Program-made: the position numbers and the translations under genes
Shown: positions 26,601-37,489 of the stretch, one piece after another
How positions within the stretch are numbered: the first letter of the stretch is position 1
Layout: every line of letters begins with the position of its first letter
From: Mimachlamys varia
Taxonomy: Eukaryota > Mollusca > Bivalvia > Pectinida > Pectinidae
Assembly (NCBI GenBank): GCA_947623455.1
Contig: OX392530.1
Span: 436,501 to 500,500, forward strand
Length of the DNA: 64,000 bases
Direction of reading: 5' to 3'
The notes under the pieces: model-generated
The model's database searches: none
Told to the model about the DNA's origin: nothing
Seen by the model: only the letters and a program-made list of their open reading frames with translations

Positions 26601-29600
26601 ATGCTTCACACCAAATTTGGATGTAATCCATTCAAGTATTAAGGAGGAGTAGGAATTTAAAGCAAAAATTCAGCAAAGTTCCCCTTTTGGGGCCCCGCCC
26701 CTCTGGCCCCAGGGGTTGGATCAGCCTCATTTATATAAAATCTGATCGCCCTCCCCAAATGATGCTTCACATCAAATTTGGATGCAATCCATTCAAGCAT
26801 TAAGGAGGAGTAGGATTTTAAAGTAAAAATTCAGCAAAGTCCCCTTTTTGAGGCCCCGCCCCTATGGCCCCAGGGGTCGGATCAGCCTCATTTATATAAA
26901 ATCTGATTGCCCTCCCCAAATGATGTTTCACACCAAATTTGGATGCAATCCATTCAAGTATTAAGGAGGAGTAGGAATTTAAAGCAAAAATTCAGCAAAG
27001 TTCCCCTTTTGGGGCCCTACCCCTCTGGCCCCAGGAGTCGGATCAGCCTCATATATATAAAATCTGATCGCCCTCCCAAAATGATGCTTCACACCAAATT
27101 TGGATGTAATCCATTCATGTATTAAGGAGGAGTAGGAATTTAAAGCAAAAATTCAGCAAAGTTCCCCTTTTGGGGCCCCGCCCCTCTGGCCCCAGGGGTT
27201 CGATCAGCCTCATTTATATAAAATCTGATTGCCCTCCCCCAATGATGCTTCACACCAAATTTGGATGTAATCCATTCAAGTATTAAGGAGGAGTAGGAAT
27301 TTAAAGCAAAAATTCAGCAAAGTTCCCCTTTTCGGGCCCCGCCCCTCTGGCCCCAGGGGTTCGATCAGCCTCATTTATATAAAATCTGATCGCCCTCCCC
27401 CAATGATGCTATACACCAAATTTGGTGGTGATCCATTAAGAAATGAAGGAGGAGTAGCATTTTGAAATGAAAAGTTTACTGACGGCGCACGGCGCACGGC
27501 GCACGGCGAACGACGACGGACGAAGCACGATGACTATAGGTCATCCTGACCCTTCGGGTCAGATGACCTAATAAAATGCCATCTGTAAGGGATCAGATTT
27601 GACAGGATTTACTTTTTTGTTTGACTGATAGTTTTTGGAAAAACTTGAACTTTCTAATTTCTTTCATTTCTTCCTGTATGAAAAGTTCAGGCGTATTACG
27701 CCCGTAAAACAGGTGGAAAGTAGATGGATTTCGTCTGGAAAATCAAAATTACGGTTGTAATGTAGCAGGACACGTAATTTAAGAAAAATTCCTGCCACAT
27801 TACAACTCCACTATGAAATTTTTACGGGCGTCATTTTAAAGGGTGAGGCGGAAACTGAGGCGTCATTTTAAGTTGAGAAGGAATTTGGGGCTTTTGGATG
27901 AATTTCCTGTTGATGTAAATTCCCTCCATTTTCCCCAACTGACAAAGATGGCTGACATGATGGAAAGCATGCAGAGTGTGATAGATAATTCAATGGAATT
28001 GTGTACAATTGGAGACTGTAGTTTATCTTGGGATTGTAACATAGGTTTAATAAGGTAATGTAGAGTATTATTGCATGCTTTGTCTGATGTAAATTGTTTT
28101 CTAAAGCACAAAATTCATAATTATAACGGCAATGGATTTTAGACTAGGTCACTATATAACATAGACTGCACTATACATGAGTGGATAACTGTTTAAATAT
28201 GTAGCATATAGTATATTGGATGCATTCAACAATAATTTATTCCTGTTAAATAATGTGTAATTTGATTTGCAAAATGTGCTATATATTTACCAGTATGATT
28301 AATCTTTAAATTGTAAAATGGAGCCATTACGAACATGTAATATTTTTCTTTGAAATGATAATTGCTGAAGTGATTTTGAGAACATTAATACACATGTAAA
28401 TGGTGATAAAATGGAATCCTTGTTAATATTGGTACTGGATTTAGTTTTGGCCATTTTAGGACATTTCTTTCAGATTAATTCCTGGTTAAGTACACCCATA
28501 TAAACAATTAGATACTGAGAAACAGGAAAATGATACCTGGAATTTATAAAATGACGCCTGGAATTTACAGAACTACGCCTGGAATTTTAAGAATTTACGC
28601 CTGATATTTACGTCTGGAATTTTGTAAAAGCTCTGATGAAATTATGCCTGGAAAATTTTCCGCCTCATCTCATTTACATATAGTGCCTGATTACGCCCCT
28701 TTTCCTGCTCAAGTCCGCTTGGTTTCCGCCTCTCTACAACATTATTCTGTATTGGAGGCGTAAACATATTCACGCCTGGAATTCATTGTAAATTACGCCT
28801 CTGTTACGCCCGGATTACGGTTGGAACATTTCGTACAGGTTGACTTTGATAACACAGTCATGATATTGACTTTTGTAACAAAGTGGGACTTAGATTTACT
28901 GCTGAGGTGTACAAAATCTGGCTTAAAATGAAACACCGGACACAAGGTGTTTGCAATTAGTATAACCGTACCAATAGTAATTAGTTAGCGGTAATTAGTT
29001 CGCGCGGGGTTCATAGGTGGTCAATGGGGCAGTGATCTAACGATAAGATTAGGATCTACCAAACAGCTTCCACATGTCGATCAGGGTGTTAGAGGAGTAG
29101 AAATGTAATTGCAGTCATCTTCAGAGCGTTACATATATGGTAAACTCGGGAGGGGATTGCACTTTGCACACAACCCTCTAGATTCTGGGAGGGATAAAAA
29201 GGGGTTTGGTATGGGAAAGAGCGATACAGACCACGGGAATGGACGGACCGACAAAAACTAACACCTGGAGTAACCGATGAATAAAACTACTGAACTTTAC
29301 CAACAACAGTTTGTCACTCTTGCTTTGTTACACTTTTTAGCATCAAAATCATTTTCTGATTTTTCATCAGATTTGATTTCAGGTGACTAATTTGATAGGG
29401 CTTAGCAACGACTGCTAGAGACTTGTTAGCTGTGAACCTTACCCGCTTCATTCCCATTTTGAATCATTGGTTTTTCCGAGTGATCATGGTCCAGCACAGA
29501 ATCATTAGTACAAATCTCATTTGCGCCAAAAGTTTCCTTCTTGAATGGTTTTGAAGCTACAATAAGAATTTTTTTTTTATCAAATTTTTGTAAAAAGTTA

Positions 29601-32600
29601 CTAGAGTTACATGAATGATTTTTAGTTCAACTGCCTGAGGGGCATATGACTGTCAAGTCATTCAACAATAGTCGCATCGATAGGGCCAATAACTATAGAA
29701 AATATTGTCGAAAAAAACTGTCATTCAGGAAAACACAAGTTCATGTAATGATGATTAAGCATACCAATTTTAAAAGAAATCGGTTGTAAATTGTAGGAGG
29801 TGATCTCTGGACAAATAAAAGACAGAAGGTTCACTAGAGACTGATAATGCCTTACCATAATACATACAAATAAAGACATCTCAGAATTTGTATCAAGCTG
29901 GCTCATGTGCAAAGCATACTGTGTGTTATCTTTTCCCAAACTTTCGGTGAACAATCTGGACTTTATTCTCTCATCAACAACTGAAATAATTGCACTTTTA
30001 CAGATTTTCCGACCTTCATTCTTCAAAACTGATATTTTTCATCAGAATCCATTCATATTTGACTTGGTTATTGCACAGAAGCCATCGACAATGAGAGAGC
30101 AGTACGATCTTGTACGGACTTGGATCAAGTTTGATTTTTTTTGTTTTTGTTTTTATCAAAATGCTTCAACACCATATGACAATATACACTAATACATTGT
30201 ATGTACCTGTATGTCCTTTCATTTATGGCAGGCCTATAAAAACTAAAATACTGCTGCAGATCATTTGATTAAGCATATTTAAAACACCTATAACAATAAT
30301 ATTTTTTGCAACATAGCATTAAAAAATGCAGGCATATATGCAATTACATTTTTTGTTCTAAATTAATATATTGGTATGCTACTAACAAATGCATAAACAA
30401 CACTGAATGACATAATGTTAACATGTGGACAAGAAGATACTAAAAACTATCACTTACCTCCATAGCAGTTGTAAATACACGTTTCTTCCTGTGGCAGGAA
30501 ATGATCAGCAGTCTCAACAGATGGTACAGCTTGGTCGTCCATTGATGAAGAACTTTGCAAGTCAATACACATTCTTTTCATGTCTGGTTCCTCTTTGGTG
30601 AACTTTGTGTCCTCTTCAGCAACAAAGTTCCTTTTTGGTCTACAGGATGGACTCTCCTCAGAACAATATGGCAGCTGTTGATCTTGAGAATTCATTCTTT
30701 GATCTGTTGCACCCGTCAGGGATAATTGGAAATGTTTGTCCTTTGACTTTTCATGTGAAGTAAAGAGTTCAGATCCTTTCATCATTCTCTCAGTTAAAAT
30801 ATTGTCACTGTCGCATTCACCATTTAGTGTTCTGTTTATTATTGGATGTTGTTGGCAAAACTGTTCTTCACAACTGTCAAAATGTCTAAAGCTTTTAGTG
30901 TCACTATCTGAAATATTTTGTTCTTTCAAATTCTGAACTTCATTGGTTTGCTCACACTCAGTCTTTTCCTCATCAAACTTATCAAATGTTACTTTTTTGA
31001 AAGTTGTCTTCTCTGCTAGATCATTAGTTGTTTTTATTTTATTCTCTAAAAGAACACTTTTCTGTGTGACAAGTTCTTGCATTACACCATCAAACGTCTG
31101 ATCTTTAAAACTTTCATATTTGCTTCCAACTTGCAGAGCACTTTTCTCAGAATTCTGTTTCAGCACAATAGATGGCGGAGATTGTTGATCTTGCAAAACA
31201 GTGCTCTCAAACATCGGGCTTTGCATAGTTGTTTTCTCAACTGTCTGAACCAGTGCATTTTCTATGGTTGTATGGTCTTTCACCTTTGATGCTTGAACAA
31301 ACATTTTCTTGGAAATTTTATTTACAGCACTATGTTCTTTGAAGGTTTGGTCATTCACGACATTTTCAGTCTGGTTCTGATCAACAGATTGTCTATAGGT
31401 TTGATCAAATACTTCATTTTTATAAGACGGCTGGGCAGGTGCAGAAATTTCTTGAGAAGCTTGGTCCGATTCTATAGGTCTCAAAGTCTGGTCTTGTCGA
31501 TCAATTTGCTCAGGTGACGAATTCCAGTCTGTTCGAGATGTCTGGTCATGTTGAATAACTTGGTCAGGTGTCAGAATCTGGTCTGGCTGAGATGTCTGGT
31601 CTTGTTGAACAATTTGCTCTGGTGTCAAAATCTGGTCTTGTTCAATAATTTGCTCCAGTGTCAAAGTCTGGTCTGGCTGAGATTTCTGGTCGTGTTGAAC
31701 AATTTGCTCAGGTGTCAAAATCTGGACTTGTTGAACAATTTGCTCTGGTGGTGTCAACATCTGGTCTGGCTGTGATATCTGGTCTTGATGAACAATTTGC
31801 TCTGGTGTCAACACCTGGTCTGGCTGTAATGTCTGGTCTTGTTGAACAATTTGTTCTGGTGTCAACATCTGGTCTTGTTGAACAATTTGCTCTGATGTCA
31901 ACATCTTATCTGGCTGTGATATCTGGTCTTGATGAACAATTTGCTTTGATGTCAACACCTGGTCTGGCTGTAATGTCTGGTCTTGTTGAACAATTTGTTC
32001 TGGTGTCAACATCTGGTCTTGTTGAACAATTTGCTCTGGTGTCAAAGTCTGGTCTGGCTTAGATTTCTGGTCTTGTTGAACAATTTGCTCAGGCGTCAGC
32101 ATCTGGTCTTGTTGAACAATTTGTTCTGGTGTCAACATCTGGTCTGACATAGATTTTTGGTCTCGTTGAACAACTTGCTCAGGTGTCAAAGTCTTGTCCT
32201 TGTGTGGTTCAACAACATGCTCAAAAGTCAGGCCCAGCACATGTTCTTTGGAAGGCTGACTTTGTGCAACACAATTTTCAGACAACTGGTCTTGCACAAC
32301 ATTTTGCTGTGAAGTCAGGTCTTGTTCGACAGGTGATATATTTTGGTCTAGTGTGTCAATTTGCAGAGAAGGTGGGTGTTTTTCAAAAGAATGATCATGT
32401 GCCTGTTCAGGTAAAACAAGCTCTTGATGAATCTGGTCATTTTCAATAGATAGCACAGATTTCTGACTATGCACAATTTGCTGGGAAGGCTGATCTTTTA
32501 CATCACACTGTTTAGATACTTTGTCCATTACATGTTCTTTAACTTGCCTGAAAGTCTGGTCATGTTTGACAAATTGTACACAAGCTTGGTCTATTTTCCC

Positions 32601-34103
32601 ATTTAAGATAAAAGTGTCTTTCCTTTCAACTGATCCTTGAAAAGTTTGGTCAAGAGTCTCATCGAACTCAAAAGTTTTGTCCTTGTCATGAGATAGTTCA
32701 TCTTTCCAATCAGGAACGACATTTTCCTCAGGTTTAGCCTGGTCTATTTCAACAGATTGTTCAAATGTCCAGCTAAGGGAAGGAAGTTCTTGTCTAATTT
32801 TGTTATGTTCAACAGATTTCTCACATGTTTGATCTTCCAGCAACTTTTGCTGAGATGATTGGTCCATAAATTGTTCATCATGAGAAGTCATGTCCTTCCC
32901 CCGCTCAGCAGATTGCTCAAATACCTGGTTCTGCACAATATGTTTGAAAGGCTTGTCTTGTGAAACATGTTGCTTACACAAATGGTCTGTCACCGCATTT
33001 TGCTGAGGAGGTTGGTCTACAGCCTGTCCTAATGCCCGTTCACATTTCTGATTATCTACCTCATTTTGTTTCGGAAGCTGACTGTGTTCGACCGAGTAAA
33101 CAAGTGAACGCTCATGCACAGTGTCCTGTAAAGTCTGGATTTTTTCAAGACCTTGCTGAGATATGTGTTGGTAGTCTTTATCTGATGGACATTGCGAAAC
33201 TCTTCCATCTGCTGTCTGAATTTTTAAAGCTGTCGTATCACCAACATAATAACCTTGCAATTTCCATTTCATCCCTGTAGTTTTATCCCTTGACTTGTCT
33301 TCTTGTTCTTCATTCAAATGCTTTTGGTGCTTCGTTGTAACTTGAACCTCAAAATGTTCATTTGTTTGATCCAGTTTGTGAATTTTAGCTTCCTGATATA
33401 GCTTTATGGCGCAGTCTTCTAAGGCTGGTACATGTGTTAGATCCACAGAATCCATGTCAGTATCTGTTACATGATGCATAGCTACTTGCTCATCTAATTT
33501 TGCTTTTTTAATACCCTCTTTTAAATCAAAACAGTTTTCTTCAATGTTTTCTTCAATGTCCCAATGAAGACTATTTTTTGAGGAATTGTCTCCTGTGTCC
33601 AAGGCAAAGTCATCTTCCGCACACAAACTTTCGTGAGCAAAGACCTCATCTATTCCACATGGTACAGTAATATTAGGCACATTCTGCTCAGAATGAATGG
33701 GAACATCCCCCTCTTCTAATCCTGCAACATAATACATGTTACTTTCACTACTTGTATTCTGGGCTTTCTCAACCTGACTTTCTTTAGCTGATTGGTAGAG
33801 TTTACTAACAAAATACTCTTTTTCTCTATCTTCATCAGTAAAAATGCTCCAATTTGTTTTTAATTTACTGTTTTCAGTGTTGACTGTGAGTTCTTGATTT
33901 TGGTCTAAAGAACATTGTTCAACAATATAAGAAAGTGTTTCTTGGACACATTTTGTAATTTCTATTTCAGTGAATGCCTTGTGTCCATTGTTTTTAGTAC
34001 ACACATTTCTATGACAATATTCAAGCACTTGATTGCAGAGCTCCACTAAGATGTTTGTCACCAGCTCCTGACTTTCTCTTTCTAAAGTTTCTTCAATGTC
34101 CAT
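23547..34103 (-). CDS. RAD51-associated-protein-like, 1328 aa, four coding exons
   Basis: Coding exons in transcript order: 34103-30458, 29556-29443, 24485-24372, 23659-23547. All three introns are phase 1 with good GT-AG sites, and the joined frame stays open to TGA. An in-frame TGA two codons before the ATG fixes the start. The last exon encodes RLGLSKKQKIQHLHP near the C-terminus, resembling the RAD51-interacting motif of RAD51AP1/RAD51AP2 (RLGLS...LHP), through which those proteins bind the RAD51 recombinase in homologous recombination. One giant exon followed by small ones is also how I recall RAD51AP2. The N-terminus (residues 1-75) predicts two helical segments. Residues about 640-870 are a Gln/Asp-rich LTPEQIVQQDQ repeat, and the rest is charged and disordered-looking with recurring DQ. 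Near the end of exon 1, PKRNF and DMKRMC are basic patches. A nuclear role in recombination or meiosis is inference from the motif alone; no enzymatic domain is visible. Confidence 0.8.
24372..24485 (-). CDS. RAD51AP-like gene, coding exon 3
   Basis: 114 bp, symmetric phase 1. Acceptor TTTTCAG, donor GTGAGT. It encodes CDLLDQELPSQKNGAFKWKY then APSFETDAVAPKKDEQD. The aromatic/basic FKWKYAPSF core suggests a conserved short motif just before the RAD51-binding exon. Confidence 0.82.
24714..27572 (-). mobile_element. Large pearl/HINE-like element with 161-bp core repeats
   Basis: Read on the minus strand it starts AGGTCATCTGACC, GAAGGGTCAGGATGACCTAT (27572) and ends GTCAGATGACC...AGGCCCATGGGCCTCTTG (24716), the same termini as the + copies. 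Its core is a tandem array of about 12 copies in two blocks, period 161 (measured from AAATCTGATCGCCC at 26416 to AAATCTG at 26577). Each unit has GGGGCCCCGCCCC, AAATTTGGATGCAATCC and TAAGGAGGAGTAGG. A GGCGCACGGCGCACGGCG run near 27484 is close to the 5' end. It sits in the last-but-two intron of the RAD51AP-like gene. Confidence 0.82.
25794..26045. repeat. Second copy of the element 3' terminus with an internal deletion
   Basis: The terminus CAAGAGGCCCATGGGCCTAA and the following 40 bases (ending GCAGGGACACAC) at 24716 recur at 25797. In the second copy they join directly to GATGATTGCTTTCCC (25857), which in the first copy lies near 25238, so about 460 bp are missing. Confidence 0.85.
27686..28830. 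other. TACGCC-rich repeat region with hairpin
   Basis: Repeated words GGCGTATTACGCCCG, ACGCCTGGAATTTA and TTACGCCTCTGTTACGCCC occur at both ends and inside. The hairpin at 27754-27806 pairs GTTGTAATGTAGCAGG with CCTGCCACATTACAAC (one mismatch). Related words (ACGCCTGGAACTTC, CCGGAATTTTCAAAAG) occur at 23090-23210. It is probably an unclassified transposable element; no coding capacity is credible. Confidence 0.5.
28874..29332 (+). mobile_element. Solo LTR, about 459 bp
   Basis: Begins TGTAACAAAG and ends CTTTGTTACA, flanked by CTTT on both sides (28870-28873 and 29333-29336). Inside, GGGATAAAAAGGGG near 29190 looks like a TATA region, and AATAAA at about 29280 looks like a poly-A signal. The element type (Ty3/gypsy most likely) is inference. 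It lies in the first coding intron of the RAD51AP-like gene. Confidence 0.75.
29443..29556 (-). CDS. RAD51AP-like gene, coding exon 2
   Basis: 114 bp, symmetric phase 1. Acceptor ATTGTAG, donor GTAAGG. It encodes SKPFKKETFGANEICTN and HDHSEKPMIQNGNEA. It could be skipped without breaking the frame. Confidence 0.8.
29700..29860. repeat. Dispersed repeat fragment, related copies at 23870-24190
   Basis: GATTAAGCATACCAATTTTA with following AGAAATCGG and GGTGATCTCTGGACAAA corresponds to GATTAAGCATACCAAGTTTG and GGTGATCTCCAGACAAA near 24110-24170. Confidence 0.6.
30458..34103 (-). CDS. RAD51AP-like gene, large first coding exon (residues 1-1215)
   Basis: Starts MDIEETLERESQELVTNILV and runs open for 1215 codons plus one base to a GGAG|GTAAGTG donor. 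The few codons beyond the donor (GGK then stop) are intronic. The length and single frame, with codon-level variation in the repeats that keeps the frame, argue for coding. Confidence 0.9.
31490..32190 (-). repeat. In-frame coding repeat, about 15 LTPEQIVQQDQ units
   Basis: Units of 11-12 residues (LTPEQIVQQDQ, LTSEQIVQQDQ, LTPEQIVHQDQ, LTLEQIIEQDQ) follow each other directly or alternate with 6-residue linkers such as TLQPDQ, ISQPDQ and KSKPDQ. All indels keep the reading frame. Weaker, older relatives (QxxVxQDQ patterns) extend through roughly residues 330-1000, so the whole middle of the protein may have grown from one module. Confidence 0.92.
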
Positions 34104-34124
34104 CTTTCACTTTTTCAGTTTAAA
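34104..34124 (-). promoter_or_regulatory. 5'-UTR start of the first coding exon of the RAD51AP-like gene
   Basis: A strong acceptor (CTGTTTTGCAG) ends at 34125 just before the ATG, so 34124-34104 would be 5' UTR spliced to an upstream non-coding exon. It carries the in-frame stop that excludes a longer N-terminus. Confidence 0.6.
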
Positions 34125-34451
34125 CTGCAAAACAGAAAAGAAAACAGCATTTAAACATATAATTACCCAGATGACAATATCCTGTTTTACATATATAGTG
34201 ATAATGCTATCATACAGACCTCAAAGACATTTTAGAAAAGGGAAGCAAGTTTTAGTTAAACTGTTTTTGAACAAATTGGGATGCAAGGCAAAAACAGAAA
34301 AGTTTCAGGCCATTTATTTTTTTAATTTTATCAAAGAAAAGTCATGAATAAATAAGTTCTTTATATAAGTACTATCAGGAAACACCAGAGAGAATGTGAA
34401 GGTGTTAAGCTGTTAATTATAGGAGGTGGACATTGATAGTGACCTAATATA

Positions 34452-34968
34452 CAGTTACATGCCAAAAGTCTTTCAATTCTTTTTATTTTGCTATATATTC
34501 TTTGTATTTCCAACTCTTTTCAATTAATTTTCCTGACGTCGTTTATGGATGGAGTTTGACAATTTTTTGTCATTTGGTTCAAAAATATTCAAGGTTTCCT
34601 CTAATAATATTTATTTAATTTTCCGTTGTATATTTATGGAGCTAAACAGAATTGTCTACACTGCTATTTTCCATGTGACGCCATTTCACTATATATAACG
34701 CTACCAAAAAGACGCAAAAAATGCATGGTGTCCCGAAAATTGGATGTTGTAAATAAAATTAATGATGATTTCTCGGGTCATACATAACGGAAAACAGTGA
34801 AAATATTATGAGATGAAACAGGAAACCATTCTCTATAAGTACACAAAATTTCTTTAAAATTGATCCATAAACAAAGTCGGGAAAGTTCATTAAACAAAAG
34901 TTGGAAATACAAAGAATAAATAGACCTAGCAAAATAAAAAAAATTGGAAGACTTTTGGCATGTCACTG
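34452..34968. mobile_element. Mariner-type MITE, 517 bp, with long inverted repeats
   Basis: The ends ACAGTTACATGCCAAAAGTC and GACTTTTGGCATGTCACTGT are inverted. Similarity continues about 70 bp inward (TTTGTATTTCCAACT versus AGTTGGAAATACAAA). TA lies at both edges. It is in the 5' intron of the RAD51AP-like gene. Confidence 0.85.
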
Positions 34969-36023
34969 TACATATCAAATGAATGTAAATTTTAGAAAGG
35001 CCTCCATGCAGTAGGATGTGTTAAAAAGATTTGGAATTATTACATATGTAATTTATAGCCTTTCAAAAATGTTCAAAGTTACTATTTTTGAATTCTTTAC
35101 TTCATACAAACTTAACTTTGGTCCTTCAGTTTATGCTTGCATGTTGCAATAAAATTTAACCTGGTAAAAGCGATATACATCTAGCTAGGGCGAAAGAAAG
35201 AGAACTTTAAAGAGAGGGTCGACCACCATACATTTTATACATATTTCTATTGTAACATGTCCCTGTGGTAGGATCAAGGAGAGGTCTACAAATTTTTTTA
35301 ACAATATTATACCTGATTTTTTAAAAGTTCGGAAAAAAACAAGTTGAAAATTTCAGAAAGATCAATAAAAGTCCAGATACCAAGGGTAAATAGGTGCCTA
35401 CCACTAATTTTGCAAGGATCACTTTGGGGCAAGGTTTGGGGAATTTTGCCCATATTTTTCCTGAAAATCTCAATAAAATAAATTAAAAACTGTATTCTCG
35501 TTTCGTAGATATTTTGCTGTTCCCAGAAAATTCCTCCAATAGTCTACTATCCCAGATTTTGGTAAAAAAAAGTTGTCGCCCAGGTATGGAACAGACTACT
35601 GTACCTAAAGTTTAGAATTAGATATAAATATGCCTGGCAGAAAACTAGGCCTACAAAAATGTAGTTTTTGTAGACTGTGTTTCGCACCTGGGACAGTGAA
35701 CACTGACATTGCACAACATGCATGGAGACTAGTACTGGGCCCTTGGGATAATTGATCAAGCTAATATGTTTGTCGTAAAATAGCTCTACAGAGCTAACGT
35801 GTACTGTAATATGTACGACGTTAAATAAATACTGTATATATAGATCTAGTACATATTTCGTGATCCAACCTCTCTCTACATTTTTGTGAACTTATTTCAG
35901 TAGGCATAGCAGACGACGATTTCTGTATGGCCTAATATATTTATACAATCCGTAATGCTTTTTACTGTCATGATTAAATTTGCTGCATAAAACATACCTA
36001 TACGGCGGTCTTAGCTTTCTTAC

Positions 36024-36120
36024 CAGTTAAGGTTGATAGCCACAATGATTTCACATCTGACCAACTTGACGTCTGCTTCTGACAAGCTAGCACGTGCTTT
36101 TGTTATGTGTGTATTATCCA
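36024..36120 (-). promoter_or_regulatory. Probable 5' non-coding exon of the RAD51AP-like gene
   Basis: The sequence AACTG|GTAAGAAAG on the minus strand at 36024/36023 is a good splice donor about 1.9 kb upstream of the coding exon acceptor. The interval up to the promoter motif has no useful open frame from an ATG, as expected for UTR. It contains CACGTG at 36091-36096. The upstream edge is a guess. Confidence 0.45.
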
Positions 36121-36122
36121 AG

Positions 36123-36132
36123 TCTCGCGAGA
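36123..36132. promoter_or_regulatory. TCTCGCGAGA palindromic core promoter element
   Basis: A perfect 10-bp match to the TCTCGCGAGA motif known from bidirectional and housekeeping promoters of animals. It lies just upstream of the proposed first exon in a locally CG-richer stretch (36010-36380). Confidence 0.6.
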
Positions 36133-36954
36133 TTCTCGTTGACGACGAGCACTTCTGACTTCCGACGATATTTCATCTTCTGTAACCTTAGGCTCAGCTT
36201 GTCAACGGATAAGACCAGTATCGATTTTGCTGTTAAATACCAGCAACGGTCTGGTTGATCAACAGTATATATAGGTAAGAACTCGAAGCTGGCTGTGACT
36301 GAGATACGTCCAAATATGGAAACCAGCATGTTACTCTGACCCGGAAATAGACTTGACGCTGTTGGTGAAACCAGGAACTGCAACCGAACGATAGAGGTAT
36401 ATCTTCTGTGTAACGAAAGTGCCATATATTTATGTGATTCACATGTTTATAGAACAATTTGGGTCTTGCGCTCGAATATTATCTGAGGTATGTATGTAAT
36501 AATGTTATCGTCGTCATCGATATTCCGATTAATTGGCAATATTGCCAATAACCATTATCTTTTTCTTGGTAAAATTGATCAGACCTAAAACTGTCTTCAG
36601 GTACAGAACCATGTACCAGCACAGTGTATGATTCAGATAGGCCTACTGTGTTTCTCTGATCACAAATCAGAAAGCAATCATCGATTTTAAACTGAATTAA
36701 CATCAGAGTTAAACTGAATTAACATCAGAGACATAGATGAATTTACATTCTAATTCCATTCTGGTTATATACATTTCAAACAGTACTGTACATGTATCTT
36801 TCAAATTCTTTGCTATTTTATTTTGACATCACATGCTAGAAATTAATTTAATCCCAGCTTGGTCAGGTTTATCAACAAAAAGAGTATATTTACCCACTTT
36901 GATGTACATAGTATTAATATGTCCTGTTTTTACATGTAACAGTTGTTCAATTAA

Positions 36955-37300
36955 TTGGTCATTATTACTTCAATGCCTCCCGGGCCCATTCACTTAATTA
37001 GCTGAGGGGGTCAAAACCTGGAGCATCTGGCTACTAGTCTTAAGCTGAACCGATCGAGCTAACTAGCCAAGTGGTTTTATTAGTGCTAAAATTTACCAGT
37101 GTTACATATACTCCTCCTTCAGGAAAGAACTCATCTCGAGTTTTCCAGGGGTCATAGTGATTGCTGAGTATTATTCTTGGTTCCCTACATGGGTGCCATA
37201 ATGACCAAAGGTCATTATTATTTTAATGCCTCCAACAGGAGTCAAACCCTGAACCTCTGCCTACTAGTTTAACACTCAACTGATCGAGCTGAAAAGAGCA
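36955..37300 (-). mobile_element. Two tandem tRNA-derived SINE-like units
   Basis: On the minus strand, unit 1 (about 37290-37195) reads CAGCTCGATCAGTTGAGTG then AACTAGTAGGCAGAGG and AGGGTTTGACTCCTG. Unit 2 (about 37075-36970) reads TTAGCTCGATCGGTTCAGC, GACTAGTAGCCAGATG and AGGTTTTGACCCCC. A-box-like, anticodon-arm and B-box-like segments have tRNA spacing, and both units share a GGCATTxAAxTAATAATGACC-type flank. Confidence 0.6.
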
Positions 37301-37489
37301 TCTGTCTGTAAGAGCGATATATATATTGCAGCTAGTCCGGAATCCTTACCAGGGTAATATACATGTTGTTACAGACGTAACAATATATATATATAATGTA
37401 GAACAAAATGTAGGCACACAAACCAGATCCGTCAGAACGCAGCAAACATATCACTGAATTGGGAACCACTTACCAGGGGTTATTTAATT

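Noticed and set aside
36114..36425. 103-codon minus-strand frame over the promoter region
   Set aside because: No conserved sequence. It overlaps the TCTCGCGAGA element and the probable transcription start, and is better explained as chance in a less AT-rich stretch.
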